DNA of 64,000 bases, taken from Hippopus hippopus. Taxonomy: Eukaryota; Mollusca; Bivalvia; Cardiida; Cardiidae. Both the position numbers and the translations under genes were made by a program. Location of the stretch: NCBI GenBank assembly GCA_946811185.2, contig OX328109.1, forward strand, positions 47,141,412 through 47,205,411, written 5' to 3'. Positions 37,455 to 48,917 of this stretch are shown piece by piece. Position 1 is the stretch's first letter. Each line of letters starts with the position of its first letter. The notes below the pieces were generated by a model, which worked only from the letters and a program-made list of their open reading frames with translations, was not told where the DNA came from and searched no databases.

Positions 37455-38219
37455 TCTCTTTACCAAATAACAAAAGTTTAGACTTTTTGAAATTCAAAGC
37501 ATTTGTAGACAACAAAAGAAATGAGGATCAAATGATGCACTTTGTCTTTGAAAAGAATAGAAAGCATTGTGGGAAAAGGAGAAAATGCTGGTTACCAGCA
37601 TTTTGTCCATTTTCCTCAATGATTTGTAAAGGCTTCTTCCCTGGGTTGTTAGATGTTAAATTCAAAGCATTTGCAGATGACAAAAGAAGTGTGGGTCAAA
37701 TGATGGACTTTGTCTTTGAAAGGGTAGAAAACAGTGTGGGAAATAGAGCAAAATTCTGATTACCAGCATTTTTGTCCTTTTCCCACAATGTTTTGTAAAG
37801 GCTTCTTCCTCGGGGTTGTTAGATGTTGGGATTATGTGGTGATGGTAAAACCTTTTAGCTAAAGACAAAATTTTAGACTTATCATAATTGAACATTTATG
37901 CAAATCATCAACCTATATGTGACCTGAATTGTGGAATTAGTCTCTGAAAGGCGAAGAAATGTGGTGGAAAAAGGAGAAAATGCTAGTTACCAGCATTTTG
38001 TCTTTTTCCCACAATGCTTTCAAAATTTTACACTTGTCGTAATTGAAAGCGTTTGCAAATCAACAAAACTAAATCGTGGAATTAGTCTGTGAAAGGCAAA
38101 AAAGGTTGTGGAAAAAGAAAATGCAAGTTACCAGCATTTTCTCCTTTTTCCACAATATTTTTAAAAGGTATTCTTTCTCAGAGTTGTTAAAACTTGGGAT
38201 TGTTTGGTAAAGTGCTTAA
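37455..38219. mobile_element. four tandem TTAA-MITE-derived units
   Basis: Units start near 37455, 37660, 37850 and 38021; each has its own central hairpin (for example GAAAATGCTGGTTACCAGC). Only the last keeps the right terminus (TTGTTTGGTAAAGTGCTTAA). Confidence 0.7.
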
Positions 38220-38399
38220 ACAGCCAAACTTTCTCTTACCCCATTAGCAAACAGTCCCGTGTTATTTAGGACCGTGAAGGAAAATGCTTCTGAAATCAGT
38301 GTGACAGGTAAAAGAGAAATTCCTGGTAAGGAAGCATTTTCTTTTGTCCCAGAATTCAGTCTTACTTTGCATGAAAGAGGGCCCTTTGTGCTCACAGAC

Positions 38400-38628
38400 T
38401 TCAACCCGTTACCACACAGCAAAATTTTAGATCTATCCAAATTGAAAGCATTTGCAGACGACGATTTCAAAGTGGCTCAAATGGTGCAATTTTGCTTTGA
38501 TAGGTAGAAAACTTTGTGGGAAAAGGAGAAAACGCTGGTTACCAGCATTTTCTCCTTTTCCAACAATGTTTTCTATAGGTTTTTTTCTCAGAGTTGTTAA
38601 AAGTCGGGATTGTGTGGTAAACAGTTAA
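38400..38628. mobile_element. TTAA MITE (family A)
   Basis: CAACCCGTTACCACACAGCA to GTGTGGTAAACAGTTAA, with a strong central hairpin. Confidence 0.75.
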
Positions 38629-38664
38629 GATAGGGGGGCCATTTCACTGACCTTGTATTCACAA

Positions 38665-38875
38665 TTAACCCTTTACCAAACAATCCCAGGTTTTTACTAC
38701 CATGAGGAAGAACCCTTATGAAAATATTGTGGTAACCAGCATTTTCTCCCTTTCCCACAATGTTTTCTACTCTTCCAAAGTCAAGTTTCAATTTTTTAGT
38801 CATGTTTATTTTGTCGTCTGCAAGTGCTTTTAATTTGGACCAGTCCCAAGATTTTGCCGTTTGGTAAAGAGTTAA
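38665..38875. mobile_element. TTAA MITE, one hairpin arm deleted
   Basis: TTAACCCTTTACCAAACAAT to GTTTGGTAAAGAGTTAA; the left hairpin arm is shortened to ATTGTGGTAACCAGC. Confidence 0.8.
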
Positions 38876-38997
38876 ATAAATGAAAATTGAGCCATGCTCT
38901 GACAAAAGGGGGCTACAGGTTGTAACGCAGAACTTATGTGTAAGAGGAGTGATATGTCTAGTCCAGGAATTTGAACTTACAACTCCTGCATTAACGA

Positions 38998-39292
38998 CGT
39001 TGTGTGCCAAGCGCGGTACCTCAGTCCAAGTATAGGGTTTGTAATCCAAGGGTCGCCAGTTGGGGTCTCGGCTTGACCAAATTGTTTCAGAATTAATGAT
39101 AGCCAATGGGACAGGATTCAGCTGTCTTTCATGATACCTATGTGAGGAAAGCACTGAGCAGCCAGTGGCTTGCAAAAAATGTGAAGCACTGTTGTAAGAA
39201 ACTTCTGCAAAGCCTGAATAGTTGTACTGGCTGCTACGACATAACTGAAATATTGTTGAAAACGGCATGAAAACACCAAAACAATCTGTAGG
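38998..39292 (+). mobile_element. tRNA-derived SINE
   Basis: B-box-like CGCCAGTTGGGGTCTCGGC, then CAGCCAGTGGCTTGCAAAAA, GAAACTTCTGCAAAGCCTGA and CGACATAACTGAAATATTGT, the body shared with 48.1 and 51.6 kb. Confidence 0.65.
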
Positions 39293-39299
39293 TAGACAG

Positions 39300-39867
39300 C
39301 CGAGGTTGAGATTCTAACCCACAAAGCATCAAAGATGTGTTTTTTAGTCAGTTACCTGTGCTTAGGGTAATATATTACTGGAAACTTTCAATGATACTGT
39401 TGTGTAGAAACAATAACAAAACAACGAGTTTACATAAATACAAATATTCAACATTTATTCAAAATTTATTGAATATGTTCGAAATTATGAAGTACATTAA
39501 ATCTGAAGGAAAAGAAGACAATGTTGGAAAGACAATTGGAAAAATTGTTGACTTGAAAACATATTTAGTATTTTAAAAGGATTATTATGACAAAATTAAA
39601 TATCAAAATGTGGTTTGTCGTTGAACTACATGTAAGTATTGAAATAAGTGGCAAAAGCACAAGACATACATTTTTTATGGTATTTTCCTAATGAAATATG
39701 TAGTCTGTTATTGAATAAATACATGATACATACAATTACGCAACAACAAAATGTACACAAAGAATGGACGCAGTTTTTCTTTCTATATATTCAACAATAG
39801 TAATCTACTTGTAATAAATATGAAAATTATGCAAACATTCTTAAAATTCCAATGAACTCTCTCTCCC

Positions 39868-39909
<42 letters not shown>

Positions 39910-40499
39910 AAAACACGAATTGGACCGGAAAATGAACAAATGCAAAGCCGTAATATTGTCGATAAAAAAACACAACCACATGTGAATTATAGGGACTAGA
40001 TAAGAAGAAGGGTAGTCTGCGATTTGACAGCAGTTTTTGTGGAAAGAAAACATTTAGAACGGCGATAATGATGCACACAGATAAATTACTGCTGCCACAT
40101 TGTTTTTTCCGGATAAACAATTTTTGATAGAATCACGTTTAGAAGTCAATTAATGTTTATAGATTATCGAGAATTGTGAAATTTTTCAAGGGGGGGGGGG
40201 GGGGGGGGTAAAGTTAAAGTTCATGAATAGCAAATGATTCGGAGGGAGTGAGTGGGGCAACTTCGATTATTAAAATTTGCAAAAATAAATAAATTACTTG
40301 ATCAAAAATAAGTAAATAAAGCCAAATAAATAAATGATGACAAGATTTCCAACGACAGCTAGCTTACTAAACAAAGTACAATGAAATGTTGAGAAAAATG
40401 TTATTTATCCCACGTCCTGCCGAATGTCCGTTATAAACTATCACAAAAATAGATTTCGTGAAATTTATCGGCAGAAAATGGCGATTGTTTAATAAACTT
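39300..40499. other. intergenic DNA with simple repeats
   Basis: Holds a (CT)n tract (39857-39906) and a G run (40190-40208). No gene is supported; the short ORF at 39337 has no recognisable feature. Confidence 0.45.
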
Positions 40500-40577
40500 A
40501 TTGATACAAAAGCGGGGATTGTAGACAAAGATCAGACTGCACGTATGTGCAGACTGATCTTTGCCTACAATCTCCGC
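40500..40577. repeat. family D hairpin downstream of the TRIM-like gene
   Basis: GCGGGGATTGTAGACAAAGA and TTTGCCTACAATCTCCGC flank AGATCAGACTGCACGTATG and its complement, giving a stem of about 35 bp. Confidence 0.75.
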
Positions 40578-40720
40578 AAAAAAAAACATTCAAAGTCACA
40601 TATGGGTTGAAAAGGAGGTAACACGGTAACCATGGTAACAATAGAATACATTGTGGTGCAGATTTAAATGTCCGATGACTAAAGTCCACACAGATATACA
40701 ATGTCCAGGTCGAGATGCCG

Positions 40721-42223
40721 TTACAACAGTCGGACCACAGTAACAAAGTTACGTAAAGATGGCGGCCCGCCATGGCTGATAAATAATTTGTCTCTGTAAT
40801 AACACAGAGCGCGGGGTCTCTCTATATATCCTGCAGTCTGATCTAACACCGACTTGTATCGAGTCAGATCAGCATCCAGTTTATAAACTTTGCCGTGCAA
40901 CCGTGCACATACATATACGTTGTTATCTGGGTCTACACTGATTCCTACAGGCTGCGACCCTTCAATTGTGATTTCTGATATAAGTTGACCCTCAACATTT
41001 CTACATTGTACTTTGTTATTGCGCCTATTGTCCGTTAAATAGACTCGTCCAGAAACAACGGCGAGATAAGGATCAAAGAAGTAACCATAGATACCAGTGT
41101 CAAACTTGTTTAGCTTGTCTCCGTCTGTAGAGAGTATATAAACAGAACAAGGAGAGTCAGGATCTTCTCTACAGAAGGTAAAAATCTTGTCATCATAAAA
41201 CTGTATAGAATAACATAGTCCCTCTGTTTTTTTTATTTTTTGTGTTTTTGCGGGTTTTTTGCTTAAATCTATAAACATTATTTGACGTTTCCCTGGTAAC
41301 GTTACTGCTATCAAACATTGTTTATCCGGATCAGCCCGGTCTGTTACAGAAATATAAGAACTGCTGCCGGACACTAAGTTCGGTTCAGTAGAATTATGTT
41401 TTAAATCTATTTCTGTAACATCCCGAGGACCAGAGTCACGCCCTACAAACCGTATATAACGTTGTATCACGTGACTTCCCAGTTTAAATATTTTAATACA
41501 AGAATTATCAAAATCACAGACTACCAACCTTTTGTTCTCCAGTCCACACAATCCAGTTATCCTACAATCCGTCTGATCCAATTCGTGTTTTACTTCAACT
41601 CGATCACAAACAATGCGGTGGCTGCTGAAAAATTTCTCTGTTTTCTCTGCTTCATTCTCATTTTTAAAAAGCTCATCAATATACTCCCTTCGCTTTCTTT
41701 CTCTCTCTCTCTTTTCTCTCATTCTGTCACTCTCATTTTCCTCGTTCTCCTTCTTTCTCTCGCTCTCTGTTTCCAATCGCATTCTCCCAGTTTTCTTACC
41801 CAGTCCCTTTCCCTTATTTTCCTCTCTTTCCCTCTGTTCTCCCGTTCCCTCACTCTCCTTTCTCTCCACTTTCATTCCTTCATGCCACTGATGTTTGGGC
41901 AAGCATTCCGCACACACAAACATTTTACAAAGAAAACAGAAAAAAACAGCCACCCTCCCATACAGCTGTCTCGCTCGCTCAGACCTCGCACTCTCATCAT
42001 CCTCACACTCTGGACACTCCTCGAGCACACAACTCTCACACTTTGCTCCTTTTCCCACTCTCTCATTCAGGCTAACTTCTTCCAACAGATCATATAATTC
42101 TTCTTCCTCTGTTTGTCTGTTCTCTTCTCTCGTGTCATTACGCCTGTATATATATACACCTTCCTCTGTTTGTCTCTTCTCCTCTCTCGTGTTATCATGC
42201 CTGTTTACACCTCCCTCTGCCAT
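40721..42223 (-). CDS. TRIM-like B-box / coiled-coil / beta-propeller protein
   Basis: A single-exon 500-residue ORF. Residues 62-73 hold C-x2-C-x4-C-x2-C; 96-114 hold C-x2-C-x4-C-x2-C-x3-H-x2-H, a B-box-type zinc site. A very charged Glu/Arg/Lys region (117-195) is probably coiled coil. Residues about 205-500 repeat strands of the kind LENKRLVVCDFDNSCIKIF, GRVYLTDNRRNNKVQC and GISVDPDNNVYVCARLHGKV, consistent with an NHL-type beta-propeller. No RING is seen at the N-terminus, so ligase activity is uncertain. Intronless TRIM-like genes of this design are numerous in bivalves, where they are thought to act in innate immunity or RNA binding; that role is inference. The N-terminus contains a duplicated NDTREE-x-RQTEE segment. 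It looks intact. Confidence 0.75.
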   Translation of the reverse strand: MAEGGVNRHDNTREEKRQTEEGVYIYRRNDTREENRQTEEEELYDLLEEVSLNERVGKGAKCESCVLEECPECEDDESARSERARQLYGRVAVFFCFLCKMFVCAECLPKHQWHEGMKVERKESEGTGEQREREENKGKGLGKKTGRMRLETESERKKENEENESDRMREKRERERKRREYIDELFKNENEAEKTEKFFSSHRIVCDRVEVKHELDQTDCRITGLCGLENKRLVVCDFDNSCIKIFKLGSHVIQRYIRFVGRDSGPRDVTEIDLKHNSTEPNLVSGSSSYISVTDRADPDKQCLIAVTLPGKRQIMFIDLSKKPAKTQKIKKTEGLCYSIQFYDDKIFTFCREDPDSPCSVYILSTDGDKLNKFDTGIYGYFFDPYLAVVSGRVYLTDNRRNNKVQCRNVEGQLISEITIEGSQPVGISVDPDNNVYVCARLHGKVYKLDADLTRYKSVLDQTAGYIERPRALCYYRDKLFISHGGPPSLRNFVTVVRLL

Positions 42224-42276
42224 TTTGTCACTGAATATGTCTGCAATAGATTTAGATCATTCATTTAACAAAACTT

Positions 42277-42385
42277 AACACTTTACAAAACAGTATTGCG
42301 TTTAAAGAAGGCTATGGGAAAACATTCAGGAAAAAGAAAAAAATGCTGGTAACCAGCATTTTCTTCTTTTTCCACAATACTTTCT
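42277..42385. mobile_element. TTAA MITE, right end lost
   Basis: TTAACACTTTACAAAACAGT with the hairpin AAAATGCTGGTAACCAGC, 54 bp upstream of the TRIM-like start codon. Confidence 0.65.
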
Positions 42386-43029
42386 TAAAGCATGGTAAAA
42401 TAAACTCCAGGAAAGCACTGAAAGGTGCACTGGCCTCTGCGATATGGTTTGAATAGAGTTTAAAACAGTTAAACACAGTTCGAACCAATAATGAAGATAA
42501 CCCGATTTACCGGTGTTTCAAATTTCAATTCCTTTTTTTTCTGAGAATAGCCTTAAGATACGCTCAGATATTTTTGCTCAGCCAATCAACAGACAGGTCT
42601 TAAACAACTTCTTACCTTAATTCAAGTATTAATGAACAAGCTAAGACAACTAGATCTAGATCAAGATCTATAAGTTTCGTCCTATATCCTAATAAAATCC
42701 ACTGTTATTTACCTAAAATATTTTATACCCAGCTCTCAACAAACTCAAATGTGACCTGTTGGTGTGTCGTCTGTTGATGAATTCTGAAAAAACAAAGTAA
42801 ACAATAAAGTTAGACTACTGTAGTGCATGTAGGTTCAGGTCTAGATAAAATATTTCTGACAAATAAATCGTTCTTAAGGCTCTAGATCTACTGTTTTCAT
42901 TATTTTATTAGATCTATTTAACAGTTTAATTTGATAAAAACCATCAAAACGTCTGGATATCGGTTAACAGTATGCTGTCACTGTGGTATAATTTAATTAC
43001 TGTTGAAAGCGGTTTAAACAAACATTCTA
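42386..43029. other. intergenic DNA with a SINE fragment
   Basis: 42405-42470 (ACTCCAGGAAAGCACTGAAA, GGTGCACTGGCCTCTGCGAT) is the 3' part of the SINE seen at 48.1 kb. No gene is seen. Confidence 0.45.
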
Positions 43030-44039
43030 GAGCAACATCGGGTATTATCGACACTTTAAGAGATCGAAAAGTGTGGTGTCGATAACAGCCGCTTTAAATA
43101 CAAACAGAAGTTATCAATGGTTTATTTTGCGGATACTCTACTGATCTACGCGTATAAAATAATGGCGCCAAGTTGCGTATGGTAGCAAACAACGCCAACA
43201 TTACATAAGGGTATGTAGGGTGATATCGACAGGTTTCGTCTATTATCGACATAGTATTTAATTTTCAATAATTAAACATCAAAATCCTCTTTTAACTCGC
43301 CATTACGGGTTTTATTCCAATTGTTGTTGCCGAGTTGGATCTAATATAAAGCAATTATAGTAAAACTTGGCGCATAACATAAGTACAACCGCAAAAGAAG
43401 GCCGAACAGGTACACGTTGGTAATATCATGGACTAAGAGGTTTGGACATTGCACCACTGCGCACCATTTCTATGGCCTTTGACATTTTAGTCGGCGAGTA
43501 TTGAACTCGTTTTGGAGTTTTCAAGCCAAAATTTGTCTGGACATAGCTGTAACCCGAAAGAAAAAAAGGAATTGTGGTTATATAAAACATATTAATTCTT
43601 ATTTCTTTTATTCATGTCTTAATCTGTCGATAATTGCCGATCGCACAAATATGCATCGGCAGTCATCGACACATCAATAAGCTGCTTTATGGTGGGTAAT
43701 ACACGCTCGATTTTGTGATGCGAACACTATTCTATATCTGAAACTCGTATTTAAGTTCGAATTCAAGCAATCGAGCACGTTTCAGTACGCCCTACACGCT
43801 GACAAAAACCACCACCCCCTTATCGTAGACGTTAACGTTGGGAAATTTCATTACCGTAAAATTTTTTTGACTCTTTGGGACTTAAAGAGTACTGTTTACT
43901 TCCGGCACGGTGATTAGATAAAATATTGACGTCATATGTTACATCATGAAAATGGAATTTGCTCATCTTTCATGGAATTAAAGGACACAATAAAGAATTG
44001 ACGATAACTGCCGATGGTCGACAATACCCTACGTTGCTC
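43030..44039. mobile_element. 1.01-kb TA-flanked element with TATCGACA repeats
   Basis: Imperfect inverted ends GAGCAACATCGGGTATTATC and its diverged complement (ACAATACCCTACGTTGCTC), bracketed by TA at 43028-43029 and 44040-44041. Several TATCGACA/TGTCGATA motifs lie in the outer parts (43041, 43077, 43221, 43246, 43625). No transposase ORF; a Tc1/mariner-type non-autonomous element is likely. Confidence 0.6.
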
Positions 44040-44129
44040 TATCATTTTCTCCGTTACAATCAGTAGATCCAGATCTTTATTGAAGTTTCTAAAAAAGAAA
44101 ATCTTGGAAAATGACGAATAGCGTTGATC

Positions 44130-44172
44130 TAAGATCAGACTGCACGTTCTATGATCTGATCTTGATCTCCAC
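44130..44172. repeat. family D hairpin, damaged
   Basis: AGATCAGACTGCACGTTCTA followed by GATCTGATCTTGATC. Confidence 0.55.
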
Positions 44173-44469
44173 TCCTAGCAACAATTCGAAAGATTTTCGT
44201 GAAGCAAAAAACGCCAAAAAGTTGTTCAAATGTTAATTATAGATAATAAAAATACTTAAAATATGTCCAGAATATCCGAATTCTCCAGATTTGTCAACAC
44301 CTAAAAGTCTAAAGCAAAGATCGCTAGAGATACAAGTACATAGTAATGAAACGCTGCGCGGGAAACTGAAGATAAAAAATGACGTCAGAATATGATGTCA
44401 CTCATTAAGAAGGCATCGATACCTTTGAGCTGCTTTAATGAATGGACTCGGTATGCCACTTAGTCTATA

Positions 44470-44582
44470 TGAACCATGCTCTGATAAAAGAGGGCTTAGT
44501 GTAGACTATGGCGAAAAGTATCAACCCAGGACAGCCTGCGCAGTCTGAAACTTTTCGCTCTTGGTAAATTTTGCTTGTTACC
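44470..44582. mobile_element. family B MITE, deleted form
   Basis: GAACCATGCTCTGATAAAAG, AAAAGTATCAACCCAGGAC and CTGAAACTTTTCGCTCTTGG. Confidence 0.6.
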
Positions 44583-45045
44583 ATGGAATACGGAGATACA
44601 GTAGATCTAAGCCCCCATAGCTCGTAGATCTATGTATAAATGTAGATCTACTCAGTTTTTCATCAAAAGTCGGCGATTTTGGAAACATTCTGGAAAAAGA
44701 AGCATTATCTAACAATGATACTTTAAGCATATCGATTTATTAATAACCCCCCCAAAAAAACTTTTATTCCGTCTTCTGCAATATTTCCGGGATTAATCGT
44801 AGTAGGTGGACCGCTGTCTTACAAAGTTGAAACAATGTTCTGCGATGCGAGAGGAACAGATCCTATATAACACTGACTGAATTATGATCCATCCTTGGAA
44901 ATAGTGATTGCAAAACCGGGAAATTGCACTGTGTAGACTCGGGATTGGACTGCACGCTCTGTGTAGTCTAATCTTGATCTATACAATTTACGTAAGTACC
45001 TTAAGTCTGACCCAGTATTGCTAGGATCAATTTGCAGTGTAAAAT
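44583..45045. other. no gene; scattered AGATCTA motifs and a family D fragment
   Basis: GTAGATCTA-type heptamers recur (44599-44655), and 44945-44990 is a family D remnant. Nothing else is recognisable. Confidence 0.35.
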
Positions 45046-45410
45046 TAACTTTTTACCAGACAAGATGAGCCATGCTCTGTGAAATGGGTGCTTAATGCAT
45101 CTGCAAAAAGTATCGACCCAGGTCAGCCTACGCAGTCCGCGCAGGCTGACCTGGGCCGAAACGTTTTGCTATTGGTCAATATTTTGAGAGTTTAAGGACC
45201 TGTTTACCTCATGATTCAATTGGTTGTTAGACAAAATGTACTTTATGGATCTATAATTATGTGATGACTTGCTTGGTAAAATTCATCAAGGAGATGTATT
45301 AAGCCCCTTTTTTGCTAGAGCATGACTCAAATCTATCCTGTTCTCATCGACCCTGACGTTGACAGCTTTTGAAAACATTGTGGAAAAAGGAGAAACTACT
45401 GACAAGAAAA
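45046..45410. mobile_element. TTAA MITE split by a family B MITE
   Basis: TTAACTTTTTACCAGACAA (45046-45064) and GACCCTGACGTTGACAGC ... ACATTGTGGAAAAAGGAG (from about 45340) are consecutive parts of family A separated by the family B copy. Confidence 0.6.
45066..45332. mobile_element. family B MITE, full length
   Basis: 267 bp. Ends GAGCCATGCTCTGTGAAATG and TTTGCTAGAGCATGACTC are inverted repeats of 35 bp or more; an internal hairpin (ACCCAGGTCAGCCTACGC / GCGCAGGCTGACCTGGG) lies near the left end. Confidence 0.75.
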
Positions 45411-45883
45411 AATTATGTTTTACATTTCGAAGTCAAATCAGATTAGTCCCAATTTGAACCCAATTTTAGAAAATTTATAATTTTAATGTCTAAAATTCTG
45501 CTACAATGTTTAAGGCAATGTAAAATACCATGTAGTTTTTTTTTTTTTCCTTTCACCAAACCAGGTAATCAGATGGTATGGATTTAGAATGAGTGTGAAC
45601 GTTTCTAGTAGTCTAATCTTAATCTACATTCGATGGTCTTTACAAGCTACTAGATCTAGCTGCTTTCTCACAAAGACAATGTTCCACGGTAAGAGAAGAA
45701 TTTCAATGTATCAATAACCATCATCAGTGATAGTAATGAATGATTTTTGCCTAGCAGAGTAAACGAAAAGTGTGGATTTAGGGTCAGTCTGTACGCTATG
45801 TGAAGCCTGATCCTAGTCTATACTATCTGTGTAAGTTGTTTTCAGTTTGGACGAGTCTAATCTCATGTTGTTTTCTATCGAAT

Positions 45884-46088
45884 TAAATCTTTATCAGTCG
45901 GCCAAATTTTAGACCAGTCCAAATTCAAAGCATTATCAGACGACAATATGATTGTGGCCTAAATTATGAGATTTGTCCTAAAAAGGACTTTAAAAAAATC
46001 GATGCCAGCATTTTCTGCATTTCCAACGATGTTTTCAAAAGCTGTTTGTCTCGGGGGAAGTTAAGGCACATTGTTGGTAAATGGTTAA
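45884..46088. mobile_element. TTAA MITE (family A), diverged
   Basis: TTAAATCTTTATCAGTCGGC to TTGGTAAATGGTTAA; only the right hairpin arm is well kept. Confidence 0.6.
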
Positions 46089-46544
46089 AACATGCTTATT
46101 CGAAAGAATTTCTGCTTTCCCACATTACTATCGTCGAAAAAAGAGATCGACGGTGAGACAGGAATGAATGAATCATGTCGCAATGACTGTCATCAATCCT
46201 CGGAAAGAAATTTGATAAGCTGGCAATTCGGACCAGTCTACCCTTTAATTAAGCTTTCAGCGCCAAATAAATAAACGCGAAGTCTTTTGACGACCGGAAA
46301 TACGATCCAATGAAACTCGTTTTTCGTGTGCTTGACTAAACAATCGGACAGTATAGATATAAGATCAGACTGCATGTTCTATACAGTCTCTTCTTGATCT
46401 ATATGTCCACAATATTTCCTGTTTTCACCAATGGCGATAAATCGATAAACCTTTATCCTGCTAAATAACTAAAATGAAATTTTCATTCCGATGGTAAAAT
46501 CCAAAATACTGCCATTTCAAAGTTATGATTTTGGGAATAACAGT

Positions 46545-46640
46545 GTAGATCCCAGATCAGACTGCACGTTCTGCGCAGTCTGATCTTGATCTACATTGTC
46601 CGCAAAAGGTCAGTGAGTCGCGCTTAGCAGCCTAAGGGTT
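46545..46640. mobile_element. family D hairpin repeat
   Basis: AGATCAGACTGCACGTTCTG / GCAGTCTGATCTTGATC, then CGCAAAAGGTCAGTGAGTCG and CTAAGGGTTAA. Confidence 0.7.
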
Positions 46641-48077
46641 AAGCCGTGTACGTGATCGACTAAACTGAACGGCACTGTTAAAAAAAACATTGTAGCAGGT
46701 TTTGCATGAAGATCCCTTTTTCTATTTCTCGTGGATTAATGGTTGGCTTTGCAATGCCTTACCAAAGGACACTTCCACGTTAACCAAAGAGCCAGCAGCG
46801 GTCAGTTCAGAATTTCATTTTTTACAAATCCTCACAGTGGTTTGGAATAATACAAAAATTCAGTGATTTGAACCTGATTTGGTTCGTCGTGTGCAACATG
46901 CTTTACAATATCCATGGACGAGTCTAAAGGTTATATTCAGTAAGAAAAAAAAAAGTGATACTTTTTGCCGTAAAAAATAACGGGAATTACTTCTATTTTT
47001 AGGCGATTTCTTATGCCGTCATCGTTTTTGTTTTTAATGATCTGATATAATCGATGTGTGATTTTGAGCGCAAGACATTCATACAAGCACATTTGCAAAC
47101 TTTTAGAGCGAAAATCAGCGCTACGACTCGCTAGAACATATATGTACTTAGTTTCATCAGAACTAGGCTATGGCTCTGAAGGGTCTTGTCCAAGGATACT
47201 TTCATGAAAATTAAAGCACTTCAAGTGGGGTTGGAAACTGAGACTTCAAATTTTCCTGAGTATAACAAGTACCAGACAGAGGATTTAAAGTGTTGTCCAC
47301 GTGACCAGCAACATTGACACCAAGTCCAATGCTTTAACAAACAAGCTTCGAAAATCTTTTGTTTAAAAAAGAAAATACTGGCGAATAAGGATACATGAAA
47401 CTGATATTTCTGACAAGTCTACCTCACAGCAAATGTCCTCATAACGTCAATTTTGGGACTGTAAAAAACGTCGATTGTTTTACATAAAAAATATCTTAGG
47501 GACGTGCAGGTGTACAGCGACAAAATGGGTTAAGAGCAACAGAGAAATTGGGTTTTCATACTGAAAAATGAGACAATCACTTCATGGGCTGTTTTCGGCA
47601 CAGACGGTACAGAACTTGAAGTTCGTATGTTTTTGCGCATATGGCGAGGACAATGCCGACACAGTAAATAAGGAGGGCTGTCTGTACATTTTGAGGAAGA
47701 ATTTCATTCCGATGCCAAAAGAAAGGTGTATTAACCTTGAAGATATGTGTACTGGTAAACGCATTTGATTTTAACAAGGAGAAGCCACACAACACATGTC
47801 CGGAAGCATAACTGAATGACTTTCAAAAGCACCCTGGCAAACATCCATTTCTTTCAGGAATGGCTACACACACTGTCCCTCATGTATTTTTTGTTACAAA
47901 TTGCATTATAAAGGTGTACAGCCCAATTTTAAAAGATACAAGGGACTTTAAGCTGCAGTCGATAGAGAAATTTATGAAAATAGCTGGTGGTAGAGCAATG
48001 AAACACTCCAACAATAAGCTCAGAGTAGACTTCATGGTTGTAAAATGGACTTTTCAAATGATATGAAACACCCTGTA
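46641..48077. other. intergenic DNA, no supported gene
   Basis: The longest ORF (47568-47768, 66 codons) has no recognisable motif and no splice context that I can support; no repeat family is clear. Confidence 0.4.
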
Positions 48078-48392
48078 CCATCTCGCCAAGCCCCGGTAGC
48101 AAATCCGGTAGCGTACAGGATTCAAGAACATTGGCGTCGCTGGTTCGATCCCGGCTCGGCCAATTTCTTTCCGAAGATTGATGATATTCATTCCTCTTTC
48201 ACCAGTGATCATTGTTCAAAGGATGGTTATGTGGGAAAACAGCCACTGGCTTGCAAAGAATATTGTGCTGAGTACTAGTAAAAGAAACTCCAGGAAAGCA
48301 TAGATAGGTGCACTGGCCGCCGCGATATAACTGAAATAATGCTGAAAATGGCGTTAAATACCATAAATCAATCAATCATACCATCTCTTTAC
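48078..48392 (+). mobile_element. tRNA-derived SINE
   Basis: GGTAGCGTACAGGATTC, B box GGTTCGATCCCGGCTC, body CAGCCACTGGCTTGCAAAGA and GCACTGGCCGCCGCGATATA, tail AATCAATCAATCAT. Confidence 0.7.
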
Positions 48393-48394
48393 CA

Positions 48395-48632
48395 TCTCCG
48401 TGATGCATTATACCAAGGAAGACATCACCTAATTATAGATCCATATAATCAATTTCGTCAAACAACCCACTGAATCACGAGGTAGAATTATCCTTTGAAA
48501 TGCAGAAAACTTAAAGATAGCGAAAAGTTTCGGCCCATTTCAGCCTTTCGCGGACTGCGCAGGCTGACATAGGTCGATACTTTTCGCAATTACATTAAGC
48601 CCCCTTTTCACAGAGCACAACTCATATAGCTC
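48395..48632. mobile_element. family B MITE, left end lost
   Basis: CCGTGATGCATTATACCAAG through ACTGCGCAGGCTGACATAGG to TTAAGCCCCCTTTTCACAGA. Confidence 0.7.
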
Positions 48633-48682
48633 TACTATAGACTCATACGGCTATTTATTATTTTCACGACATAGTAAGCTAC

Positions 48683-48917
48683 TTGACTTTACCACAAGAC
48701 AATTATTTAGGCTTGTCTACTTACAAAACATTTGCAGACGACAGATGCAGTGTAACCCAAATGTAACATTTCGCCAAAAAGCGTAGCAATCATAGGAAAA
48801 GAAGGAATAATATTTACCAGCATTGTCTCCTTTTTCCACAATGTTTTCTAAATTTTTTAGACTTTTTTTTTCTAAACTTTTCTTTTTTGGGGTCGATAAA
48901 ATGGGAAAAATGTTAAC
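48683..48917. mobile_element. TTAA MITE (family A), diverged
   Basis: ACTTTACCACAAGACAATTA ... CATTTGCAGACGACAGATG ... GTCTCCTTTTTCCACAATG, ending in TTAA at 48914. Confidence 0.55.

Noticed and set aside
41462..42097. 211-codon plus-strand ORF
   Set aside because: Antisense to the TRIM-like gene; Ser/Leu-rich composition is produced by the complement of Glu/Arg/Lys codons.
47568..47768. 66-codon ORF as a gene
   Set aside because: No recognisable domain, no splice or promoter support, and a similar-sized ORF exists on the opposite strand.
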